Translations under genes and position numbers: made by a program
Notes under the pieces: model-generated
Database searches by the model: none
Told to the model about the DNA's origin: nothing
Seen by the model: the letters and a program-made list of their open reading frames with translations, nothing else
Source: CAYVTZ01 sp964454685
GTDB lineage: Bacteria > Bacillota > Clostridia > Christensenellales > Christensenellaceae
Direction of reading: 5' to 3'
Assembly (NCBI GenBank): GCA_964454685.1
Contig: CAYVTZ010000025.1
Location: 1 to 43,487, forward strand
DNA length: 43,487 bases
Part shown: positions 25,526 to 32,232 of the stretch, piece by piece
Numbering within the stretch: position 1 is the first letter of the stretch
Layout of the letters: each line of letters opens with the position of its first letter

Positions 25526-25612
25526 TTCGTTTTCACCCGGCGGCTGTAAGAAATACCAAGCTGCGCGAGTATTTTTTAACTGGAAACATTAAAAGAACGA
25601 GGAGAGCGGAAT

Positions 25613-26158
25613 ATGAACATTGTGATTTTAAATGGAAGCCCCCGCAAGGCGGGGAACACGTCTACCGCAATAAAGGCATTTGCAGACGGCATCCAAGAAT
25701 TTTTACCGGATGCACACCATGAGGTGATCTCGGTGGCGGAGGTTCAGGTGGGGCCATGCACCAACTGCGACGGATGCAAGCGCGCGGGGAAATGCGTGCA
25801 GAAGGACGACAGCGCGCGTGTGATCGAGCGTGTAGAGCAAGCGGATCTGATCGTGTTTGCATCGCCGGTATACTGGTGGGGCGTAACCGCGCAGATGAAA
25901 TGTATCTTAGATAAATTCTATTCTCGCGCTGCGCAATTACAGCAGACACAAAAGAAGGCGATCTGCATTTTTATAGGCGAGGATGAAGTGGATGCGGCGC
26001 AATACCGTATTATGTCCGAACAATTTGCATGTATTAGTGCATATCTTGGTTGGAAATTGATGTTTGTGCATAATATCTGCGCATTTGAAGAAGGTGATCT
26101 GCGCAACAATGAAGCGGAACTCGGCAAGCTAAGATCGCTGGCACAGCTTTACAAATAA
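25613..26158 (+). CDS. NADPH-dependent FMN reductase / flavodoxin-like family protein
   Basis: A 181-residue flavodoxin-fold protein. The FMN phosphate loop NGSPRKAGNTSTA spans residues 6-18, and the second flavin loop is SPVYWWGVTAQMK near 83-95. Between them is a cysteine cluster, CTNCDGCKRAGKC (about 49-61), characteristic of the iron-sulfur flavoprotein-type branch, although a full Fe-S role is not certain. Members transfer electrons to quinones, azo compounds or metals in anaerobes. Ribosome binding site GAGGAGAG. It stands alone between the SPFH gene and a two-component system. Confidence 0.87.
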   Translation: MNIVILNGSPRKAGNTSTAIKAFADGIQEFLPDAHHEVISVAEVQVGPCTNCDGCKRAGKCVQKDDSARVIERVEQADLIVFASPVYWWGVTAQMKCILDKFYSRAAQLQQTQKKAICIFIGEDEVDAAQYRIMSEQFACISAYLGWKLMFVHNICAFEEGDLRNNEAELGKLRSLAQLYK

Positions 26159-26233
26159 CGCCATTTTCGGATTAAAACTATATTTTTTTAAAAAATGCGG
26201 TTTGGCTGACATGTACTGTTTATAGTTATTTCA

Positions 26234-26261
26234 TTGAAGATTCATATTCTGATGCTAGAAT
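26234..26261 (+). promoter_or_regulatory. Predicted promoter of the two-component system genes
   Basis: TTGAAG (26234-26239), 16-bp spacer, TAGAAT (26256-26261) with an upstream TG-C giving an extended -10 element. Confidence 0.5.
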
Positions 26262-26368
26262 ATGTGGAAGCAGAGGGCGTATAAGTCGCAGTGCCGGATG
26301 TTTTGACATAGCAAAATTGTGGCATACCGCCCCTTTCACACCGCATAGAAAAGATAGGATGAAGTGAT

Positions 26369-27040
26369 ATGTTCCAGATTTTGATTTGTGAAGATGAAGC
26401 AAACATTAGAAAGTTGATGCGTGTTTATCTACGCGGAGAAAACTACTCGGTGCATGAATGCGAGAACGGTGCGCAGGCATTGGAAATTGTAGGAAGCACG
26501 CACATCGACCTGCTGGTGACGGATGTGATGATGCCGGAAATGGACGGGTATGAACTGGTGCAGCATTTGCGTGATGCAGGGTATACCTTTCCCGTACTGA
26601 TGGTCACGGCAAAGGAAACCATTGACGATAAAAAGCGCGGCTACGAACTGGGCATCGATGACTATATGGTGAAGCCGGCAGATATGGACGAGATGCTGAT
26701 GCGTGTAAGCGCGCTGCTGCGCCGTGCCAAGAGCGCCAACGAGAAGTGTATTATACTTGGTAGTACGGAAATCGACTACGATCAATTTCTGGTGCGAGTG
26801 AGTGAGGAGAACATACATCTGCCCAAAAAAGAGTTTCAGTTACTGTTTTTGCTGATCTCGAATCTCAACCATTTATACACGCGAATGCAGATTTTGGATG
26901 AGATTTGGGGATATGATGCGGACAGTGACGAGCGTACGGTAGACGTGCACATCAAGCGCCTGCGCGAGAAGTTTGAACACAGCCAGGACTTTGAAATCGT
27001 GACAGTGCGCGGTGTGGGATATAAGGCAGTCAAGAAATGA
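26369..27040 (+). CDS. OmpR/PhoB-type response regulator
   Basis: A 223-residue two-domain regulator. The receiver has the acidic pair near residues 8-9, phospho-acceptor Asp52 in VTDVMMPEMDG, and Lys102 in MVKPAD; the C-terminal winged helix includes KEFQLLFLLISN, the recognition segment DERTVDVHIKRLREKF and the wing VRGVGYKA. It overlaps the next gene by four bases (ATGA), so it is translated together with its kinase. Its targets are not evident; no transporter gene is adjacent in the same orientation. Confidence 0.93.
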   Translation: MFQILICEDEANIRKLMRVYLRGENYSVHECENGAQALEIVGSTHIDLLVTDVMMPEMDGYELVQHLRDAGYTFPVLMVTAKETIDDKKRGYELGIDDYMVKPADMDEMLMRVSALLRRAKSANEKCIILGSTEIDYDQFLVRVSEENIHLPKKEFQLLFLLISNLNHLYTRMQILDEIWGYDADSDERTVDVHIKRLREKFEHSQDFEIVTVRGVGYKAVKK

Positions 27041-28410
27041 GAAAAAAGGTATTCTTTTCGGTTTATACCCGAATGTTATGTTTTTGTATTGCGTCGCTGT
27101 TGGTTTCTATCTTGATTCCGGCGACGTTTTTGAATATGTCGAAATTTGAGGATATGCGCGAAATTACGCTCAAGAGCTTCAAGCAAAAGGCACAGCAGCT
27201 GAATGATCTGGTCAACCACGAAGATGTGGCGCTGGAAGATGCACTGGCGTATTTGGGTGACGTAAACTTGACGGAGGAAGTGATTCCGGATTTAAAAATT
27301 TTAGATTCGCCGCTTGCGCCGGAGCAAATTGCCGCGCTGGATCGAGGCGAATTGGTGCAATACTTTGATCCGTTTGAACGTGGGAAAATGGGCGCGGTCA
27401 TGAAAATGGGTGACCATTTTATCTGGATCAAGCCGAATTTGAAAGAAGGCACTCTGGGCATCTTTTTGAGCTTGCAGATTTACGTTGTGATTGTGCCTTT
27501 GCTGATCGGCGTGGCGCTGATGGCATTTATAACGGTGTGGTTTATGCGGCCAATCAGGCGCATTTCAGAGGCTTCTAAGCTGGTGGCGCGCGGAGATTTT
27601 TCCATACAGATTCAGGAACGCGGGTGTGATGAGATTGCCGAGATGACGCGCAACTTTAATCTGATGGTGCGGGAACTTTCCACGAATGAATATTTACACA
27701 AGGACTTTGTGAGCAATGTTTCGCACGAGTTTAAGACTCCCCTGACGGCGATGCGCGGGTTTGCAAAACTGCTCATGCAGGAAGATTTAGACGATGAGTC
27801 CCGCAGAGAGTATGCTGCGATTATCCTAGAGGAGAGCGAGCGGCTTTCCAAACTATCCACGAATATGCTAAAGCTGTCAGAACTGGACTATGAAGTGATT
27901 GGCAAGCGTAAGGAACAATATGAGCTGGATGAACAGCTCCGCAACGCTGTGGTGCTGCTGCAACCGCAATGGGAAGCGAGGCGGCTGGAGCTGGATTGCG
28001 ATTTAGAGCCGTGTGTGTTCTTTGGCGATCCGGAGTTAATGGTGCAGGTCTGGCTGAATTTGCTGTCTAACGCGGTTAAACACTCTGCAGAAGGCGCTCC
28101 GCTGGAGGTGAGACTGCTCAAGCGGGATGACAGGATTCGCGTGGAAATCCAAGACCATGGCGAAGGCATGACGGAGGAAGTCAAGGCGCAGATATTCAAT
28201 CGCTTTTATAAGGCGGACGCATCCAGAGCAAGCGCCGGAACAGGATTGGGGCTGTCTATTGCAAAGAAAATTGTGGAGCTGCACGGCGGCGAGATCGAGG
28301 TGTCCAGCGAGCCGGGGCAGGGCAGCACCTTTGCAGTAACATTACCGATGGCAATGGAGCCGCCCAAGACTGGAAAAAAGACTGCGAGTGGACCGACCGG
28401 CACACGATGA
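27037..28410 (+). CDS. Sensor histidine kinase (HAMP-HisKA-HATPase)
   Basis: A 457-residue membrane kinase. Membrane segments at about 12-31 and 147-170 enclose an extracytoplasmic sensor of roughly 115 residues. A HAMP domain follows (MRPIRRISEASKLVARGDF), then HisKA with the phospho-acceptor His near 230 in VSHEFKTPL, and the ATPase boxes N (LLSNAVKHS), G1 (DHGEGM) and G2 (GTGLGLSIAKKI). Cognate kinase of the overlapping response regulator gene. The sensor shows no motif I recognise. A terminator follows within 30 bp. Confidence 0.93.
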   Translation: MRKKVFFSVYTRMLCFCIASLLVSILIPATFLNMSKFEDMREITLKSFKQKAQQLNDLVNHEDVALEDALAYLGDVNLTEEVIPDLKILDSPLAPEQIAALDRGELVQYFDPFERGKMGAVMKMGDHFIWIKPNLKEGTLGIFLSLQIYVVIVPLLIGVALMAFITVWFMRPIRRISEASKLVARGDFSIQIQERGCDEIAEMTRNFNLMVRELSTNEYLHKDFVSNVSHEFKTPLTAMRGFAKLLMQEDLDDESRREYAAIILEESERLSKLSTNMLKLSELDYEVIGKRKEQYELDEQLRNAVVLLQPQWEARRLELDCDLEPCVFFGDPELMVQVWLNLLSNAVKHSAEGAPLEVRLLKRDDRIRVEIQDHGEGMTEEVKAQIFNRFYKADASRASAGTGLGLSIAKKIVELHGGEIEVSSEPGQGSTFAVTLPMAMEPPKTGKKTASGPTGTR

Positions 28411-28440
28411 AGTTTGAGCATCGGATAACAAAGGAATAAA

Positions 28441-28466
28441 AAAACAGGCTGTTGCCTGTTTTTTTA
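28441..28466. terminator. Bidirectional terminator between the kinase and rubrerythrin genes
   Basis: AAAACAGGC (28441-28449) and GCCTGTTTT (28454-28462) around a TGTT loop, flanked by A- and T-runs, between convergent genes. Confidence 0.85.
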
Positions 28467-28477
28467 TTGACTATAAA

Positions 28478-29086
28478 TTAAAATGCCTGAAAGGTGAAGC
28501 CGGGACTGCCGCAGACAGAGCAGAACATAGGCGCATTGCCTTTCTCAATGTTGCCGCAGACCGGACAGAGGTAGTAGGTTGTTTCTGTCTGTGAGGGATT
28601 ATTGAGCAGGTCATCAAACAGAACGGCATGCTGAGTTTCCGCCTTCATTGCGTATTTGAATATTTTTTCTGCGGGGCGATTGCTTTCTGCTATGGCAGTG
28701 TCGTAGAAGGGCGGATACATTTGTGTGTATTCATAGGTTTCACCTTCTAAAGCGGTTTGCAGATTTTGCGCGGTATCACCCGGTGTGACTTCATCCGCCA
28801 CAGCGCCTTGCGTGGGCTGCATCTCGTTTGCGATGGCAAGCTGCTTGGTTGCATGGATGGTTTCCGCTTCTTGTGCTGCGGTAAACAGCTTGTAAGCATT
28901 AACATTGCCTTCAGTAGCCGCAATGGGAGCAAAGATACTGTATTTGTTTGCCGCGTTTGTTTCCCCTGCGTTGGCAGTCAACAGGTTTTGATAGGTTTGT
29001 GGGGAGCTTTGCATCGTGGGCTGTGCGCAGGAAACTGCGACAATCGCAACGCAAAGGCATAAGAGTGATAGCAATATTCTTTTCAT
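28478..29086 (-). CDS. Lipoprotein rubrerythrin (diiron domain plus rubredoxin domain)
   Basis: A 202-residue protein with a lipoprotein signal peptide (hydrophobic residues 4-18, lipobox AVSC with Cys20) ahead of a full rubrerythrin. Diiron ligands match the family: Glu42, Glu75 with His78 (ExxH), Glu116, Glu119, and Glu150 with His153 (ExxH). The C-terminal rubredoxin-like iron site has Cys164, 167, 179 and 182. Rubrerythrins are normally cytoplasmic NADH-linked peroxide reductases, so membrane anchoring outside the cell is unusual and would need an external electron donor. Ribosome binding site AAGGAG. It lies 12 bp after the DUF169 gene, evidently in one operon. Confidence 0.9.
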   Translation of the reverse strand: MKRILLSLLCLCVAIVAVSCAQPTMQSSPQTYQNLLTANAGETNAANKYSIFAPIAATEGNVNAYKLFTAAQEAETIHATKQLAIANEMQPTQGAVADEVTPGDTAQNLQTALEGETYEYTQMYPPFYDTAIAESNRPAEKIFKYAMKAETQHAVLFDDLLNNPSQTETTYYLCPVCGNIEKGNAPMFCSVCGSPGFTFQAF

Positions 29087-29098
29087 GTTCCTTCTCCT

Positions 29099-29833
29099 TT
29101 ATGTCTGATTTTTATGTTGAAGGCGCTTTTTAACGCCGTTCCATGCCGGTGAAAAGAAACAGCAATGTGGCGCATCCTCGCACATTTGTGCGAACGCAGT
29201 GCCGGTTACTGTGAAGGTGAATAAGTTTTGATCAAGAAAGGGACGTGAGAAAAAGTCTATATTCCCGATGACAGCCTTGGGTTGCTCCTTGCGCAGCTCT
29301 CCAAACGGCAGGCGGAACAGCTGTGCGCACCCAGAGCAAATGGGTACGATAACACGATCATAATCTGCACTGCGAAAGTAAAACAGATGCAGCAGACCAC
29401 TGAGCTGATCCGGTGTGGCGAGCAGTGTCACCAGCTCGGGCGCGGTATCTGTGGAATAAACCTCCATCAGAATTGCCTGATACCCTTTCATCACATTTTG
29501 CGGCTGCGCAAGCAGCATCTGCTCTGCGATTTCAGGACAACATTTGATGCGCTCCCCCGGCGGGAAACCTTCCCCTCTGCCTTGCGCGATAAAATAGCCG
29601 AACCCACCGGGGATATCGGGTAGACCGTCGACAAAGCCCATACCGGTTGCGGCACCTTTGCACGAGATGCTTTGTTCCGTTAAAGTGACGCTTTGATGTT
29701 GTACAAGATAATCGAACAGTTGGCAGGCGCATCCGATGGCGCGCTGCGTATTTGGAGCGCTGCTTTGCAAGCGCGTAATGCCGAAGGCGGGATACTGTAA
29801 TTTTAGCTCCTCACGGATGATTTGATAGCTCAA
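29099..29833 (-). CDS. DUF169 family protein
   Basis: A 244-residue protein of the DUF169 type, recognised from AIGCACQLFDYL, a conserved Cys/Gly segment SISCKGAATGMGF, and the later PICSGCAQLF and FSRPFL region. The function of DUF169 proteins is unknown; their conserved cysteines suggest metal or cofactor binding. A TTG start at 29833 is chosen because AAAGGA stands seven bases upstream; an ATG at 29881 has no ribosome binding site. It is directly followed by the rubrerythrin gene. Confidence 0.7.
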   Translation of the reverse strand: MSYQIIREELKLQYPAFGITRLQSSAPNTQRAIGCACQLFDYLVQHQSVTLTEQSISCKGAATGMGFVDGLPDIPGGFGYFIAQGRGEGFPPGERIKCCPEIAEQMLLAQPQNVMKGYQAILMEVYSTDTAPELVTLLATPDQLSGLLHLFYFRSADYDRVIVPICSGCAQLFRLPFGELRKEQPKAVIGNIDFFSRPFLDQNLFTFTVTGTAFAQMCEDAPHCCFFSPAWNGVKKRLQHKNQT

Positions 29834-29943
29834 GGAATCGTCCTTTCCGGCTACAGGCTGTAAGGATGCGACGCAATGCACGGCTGCGCCACATCGCCTG
29901 AACCAAGCAGTTTGATAAAATATAGTATACCATACAGAGCAGG

Positions 29944-29991
29944 AAAAAACACCCCGTTTGTTTTACGTTGCACACCAAAACAAACGGGGTG
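29944..29991 (-). terminator. Terminator after the ArsD-like gene
   Basis: A perfect 15-bp stem pairs 29977-29991 with 29950-29964 (arm CACCCCGTTTGTTTT) around a 12-base loop, with TTTTTT on the - strand at 29949-29944. Confidence 0.9.
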
Positions 29992-30013
29992 AAAAAGAAG
30001 GAATGGTTTGTGT

Positions 30014-30346
30014 TTATGCGTTTTCGATGCGCAGAGATTTTTCGCGCACCTGCGCGAATTGCGCGAGTTCTGCGTTGGATGGATAACGTCCTTGCAATAC
30101 GATTTCATCATCCACCACGGTGACGGGGAAGGCGCCAATGCCTTCGGATTCCAACAAATCCGCAATTACGGGGTCTTCATAATATGCTTTGGGGTTTTGA
30201 ACATAGCTGAACCGCTGAACCTCAATGCCCTGCCGCTGCATACAGAACATGGCTTCCGCCAGTCTGAGCAGAATCATATCTATGACTTCCCGATAAGCCC
30301 TCAGGGCATAACTTCCGTCTGAATCATAAATCTTGATGGTGTTCAT
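30014..30346 (-). CDS. ArsD-like protein lacking the metal-binding cysteines
   Basis: A 110-residue thioredoxin-fold protein that matches arsenic metallochaperone ArsD in its central and C-terminal parts: QGIEVQRFSYVQNPKAY, a variable EDPVIADLLESEG, then FPVTVVDDEIVLQGRYPSNAEL. ArsD normally carries a vicinal Cys pair and a third Cys near the N-terminus; here the equivalent stretch (IYDSDGSYALRAY) has none, and the only cysteine is Cys35. No arsA, arsB or arsR is nearby. It is thus unlikely to deliver arsenite, and may have become a regulator or a redox-unrelated binding protein. Ribosome binding site GGGAGGT. Single-gene unit with its own terminator. Confidence 0.75.
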   Translation of the reverse strand: MNTIKIYDSDGSYALRAYREVIDMILLRLAEAMFCMQRQGIEVQRFSYVQNPKAYYEDPVIADLLESEGIGAFPVTVVDDEIVLQGRYPSNAELAQFAQVREKSLRIENA

Positions 30347-30528
30347 ACGTTTTTACCTCCCTGTATGATGGTTTTTATGATAGCGGGTAAATATGAAGAC
30401 AATGTGACATTTTCATGAATGTACCGAGAAATAATTGTAATAATTATTTGGCTGTGGAGCAAGGATCATGTAGCAAACGCTTTGAGGAAGCGGATTTGCT
30501 AAGGTTTCGGCGTAACGCGGAGACAAAA

Positions 30529-30551
30529 AAGAGCGCCGCGCGGGCGCTCTT
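30529..30551 (-). terminator. Terminator after the MFS transporter gene
   Basis: AAGAGCGCC (30529-30537) pairs with GGCGCTCTT (30543-30551); on the - strand the stem is followed by a T-run corresponding to the A-run before 30529. Confidence 0.8.
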
Positions 30552-30563
30552 GATTTTTGCAAG

Positions 30564-31784
30564 TTATTTTGTGCTTTGCACCTGTAAGCGCTGTTGCGGC
30601 GGTTTGAGCGCCAGTGTGAGGATGATGCCTACAACGCATGCTGCCGCAGGAATGATGAAGGACAGTGCGGAGGGAATGCCTTCGACGCTGACCAATTTGG
30701 AAACAGCGGGGAACAGCAGCCCCGATATGGCAAACCCGAACATGATGAAGCCGTAGTTCGCGCCAATATTTTTTGCACCGAAATAATCCGATACAAAGGT
30801 TGGGAAAACGCCTGCGCTGCCACCGAACGCATACGCAATAAGTGCAATGAGCACGATGAAGAGATAACTGCGAGCGAAAATCATAAGCAGCACGCAAGCG
30901 ATGGTGATGATATAGAGCATCAAAAGCACTTGTTTTCTGCCAATTTTATCGGAAAGCCAAGGCGCGGTCAGACGGCCGCAAGCGGAGGCGACGCCGGTAA
31001 TCATGACGCCAGCCAACACGGCTGCCTCCGGCAGATCACGCATGGCGCCCATTGTTTTGAGCAAAGGGTTGATGATGAAATATGCAGGGGTAATGAACAT
31101 CATGCACAGCAGCAAGAAGAAATACTGCTTGGTTTTTATCATTTCGATTGGCGTATATTGCTTTTGCTTGGAGAATTCCGGCAGCTTGACTTGCAGACTT
31201 GCCATATATTCCGGTGTAGGATTTTTGATAAACCAGCCAAAAATCAGAATGATCACAAGGAAAATGAGCGCCAATGTACGGAACGTAGCGCTAACACCGA
31301 AACCGCCGTCACCAAGCAAATAATTGGCGATGGGGGTGAACACAACGGTGGATGCGCCGAAGGTGCACACGATGACTCCGGTGGCAAACCCGCGCTTATC
31401 CGCCCACCATTTTTGTGCACACGAGATGGTGCAGGTGTAGGCAGCGCCAACGCCGAAGCCTGCGATGCCGCCGTAAAATACATAAATCAGATATGGCATA
31501 TTCTGCGGAACAAGAGAGGACAGGAAGATGCCTGCCACAAACAATGCGCCGCCCAAAAAGACCACGGGGCGCGGACCTTTTTTATCGTTGAGAAATCCGC
31601 CGGCAAGAATACCTGCAACGAAGGTTGCCAGCATGATGGAGAATGTGAGCGAAGCGTCGTTTGCGCTCCAATTATAATACTCCATGACGGGCTTTTGAAA
31701 GATACTCCAGATGTAGATGATACCGATGCACAACTGGATGATGGCTCCTGCGAACAGGATCACGACTCGATTTTGACTTTTCAT
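30564..31784 (-). CDS. Major facilitator superfamily transporter, OFA (oxalate/formate antiporter) type
   Basis: A 406-residue membrane protein with about 12 hydrophobic segments in two halves separated by a charged loop (PEFSKQKQYTPIEM, about 198-211). The OFA-family features are IIQLCIGIIYIWSIF in segment 1, GGFLNDKKGPRPVV after segment 2, and GFGVGAAYTCTISCAQKWWADKRG in the fourth-segment region. Members exchange or import small carboxylates such as oxalate, formate, pyruvate or lactate; the substrate is not determinable here. ATG 31784 with GGGAGGAG is preferred over an upstream in-frame start at 31826. Confidence 0.88.
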   Translation of the reverse strand: MKSQNRVVILFAGAIIQLCIGIIYIWSIFQKPVMEYYNWSANDASLTFSIMLATFVAGILAGGFLNDKKGPRPVVFLGGALFVAGIFLSSLVPQNMPYLIYVFYGGIAGFGVGAAYTCTISCAQKWWADKRGFATGVIVCTFGASTVVFTPIANYLLGDGGFGVSATFRTLALIFLVIILIFGWFIKNPTPEYMASLQVKLPEFSKQKQYTPIEMIKTKQYFFLLLCMMFITPAYFIINPLLKTMGAMRDLPEAAVLAGVMITGVASACGRLTAPWLSDKIGRKQVLLMLYIITIACVLLMIFARSYLFIVLIALIAYAFGGSAGVFPTFVSDYFGAKNIGANYGFIMFGFAISGLLFPAVSKLVSVEGIPSALSFIIPAAACVVGIILTLALKPPQQRLQVQSTK

Positions 31785-31831
31785 GAATGACTCCTCCCGG
31801 TGGGTGCTGGCGTTTACGCCATACACCTATC

Positions 31832-31847
31832 ACAGTGCACGCACTGT
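31832..31847. promoter_or_regulatory. 16-bp palindrome in the MFS leader
   Basis: Perfect inverted repeat of seven bases around AC, about 50 bp upstream of the transporter start codon. It could be an operator or an mRNA hairpin. Confidence 0.35.
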
Positions 31848-31929
31848 TATGATTGATGCAGTATGCTTGCAATATGTGAAAACAATAATTAGCAAAATAC
31901 ATCATACACTACACTGCAAAATAATATAA

Positions 31930-31946
31930 TTGCATATATCATGCAA
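31930..31946. promoter_or_regulatory. TTGCAT-N5-ATGCAA palindrome upstream of the MFS gene
   Basis: Perfect six-base arms with a five-base centre, about 150 bp upstream of the transporter start codon; candidate operator. Confidence 0.35.
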
Positions 31947-32168
31947 AAAAACAAAAGCGCGATGTTTAAAAATGATCGCTGTGCTATTTTGCTACCACGC
32001 TAAATTTTAATGCAAAATGTATAAAAATGCAAGGGAAAAAACCTGTGGCAGAGCAAAAATTATGTGACCGGTGCGCAAGAATGGCAAAACCGGATGATTA
32101 CGGTGCTGTGGCGCACATAAGAAACGGCGCATAGATGGAAAGCGGATGCGTTGGGTATAACTTTTCGG

Positions 32169-32197
32169 TTGCGAAAATGGCCGCGGGAACATATAAT
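32169..32197 (+). promoter_or_regulatory. Predicted promoter of the beta-propeller operon
   Basis: TTGCGA (32169-32174), a 17-bp spacer and a perfect TATAAT (32192-32197). The start codon is about 29 nt downstream of the predicted start. Confidence 0.65.
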
Positions 32198-32232
32198 AGA
32201 ATATATAAGAATCACAATGGAAAGGACAGAGC

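Larger units (their letters stand above)
31785..32232. other. Divergent intergenic region with two palindromes
   Basis: This 448-bp, largely AT-rich region separates the MFS gene from the beta-propeller gene. It holds ACAGTGC-AC-GCACTGT (31832-31847) and TTGCAT-ATATC-ATGCAA (31930-31946) on the MFS side, and the propeller promoter at 32169-32197. I see no supported gene in it. Confidence 0.5.

Noticed and set aside
30014..30346. An arsenic resistance locus
   Set aside because: Only an ArsD-like gene is present; the metal-binding cysteines are missing, and no arsR, arsA, arsB or acr3 gene is adjacent.
30594..31790. A 398-codon frame opposite the MFS gene
   Set aside because: Its product is rich in Asp, Glu, His and Arg without any domain, it has no ribosome binding site, and the opposite strand encodes a clear 12-segment transporter with family motifs.
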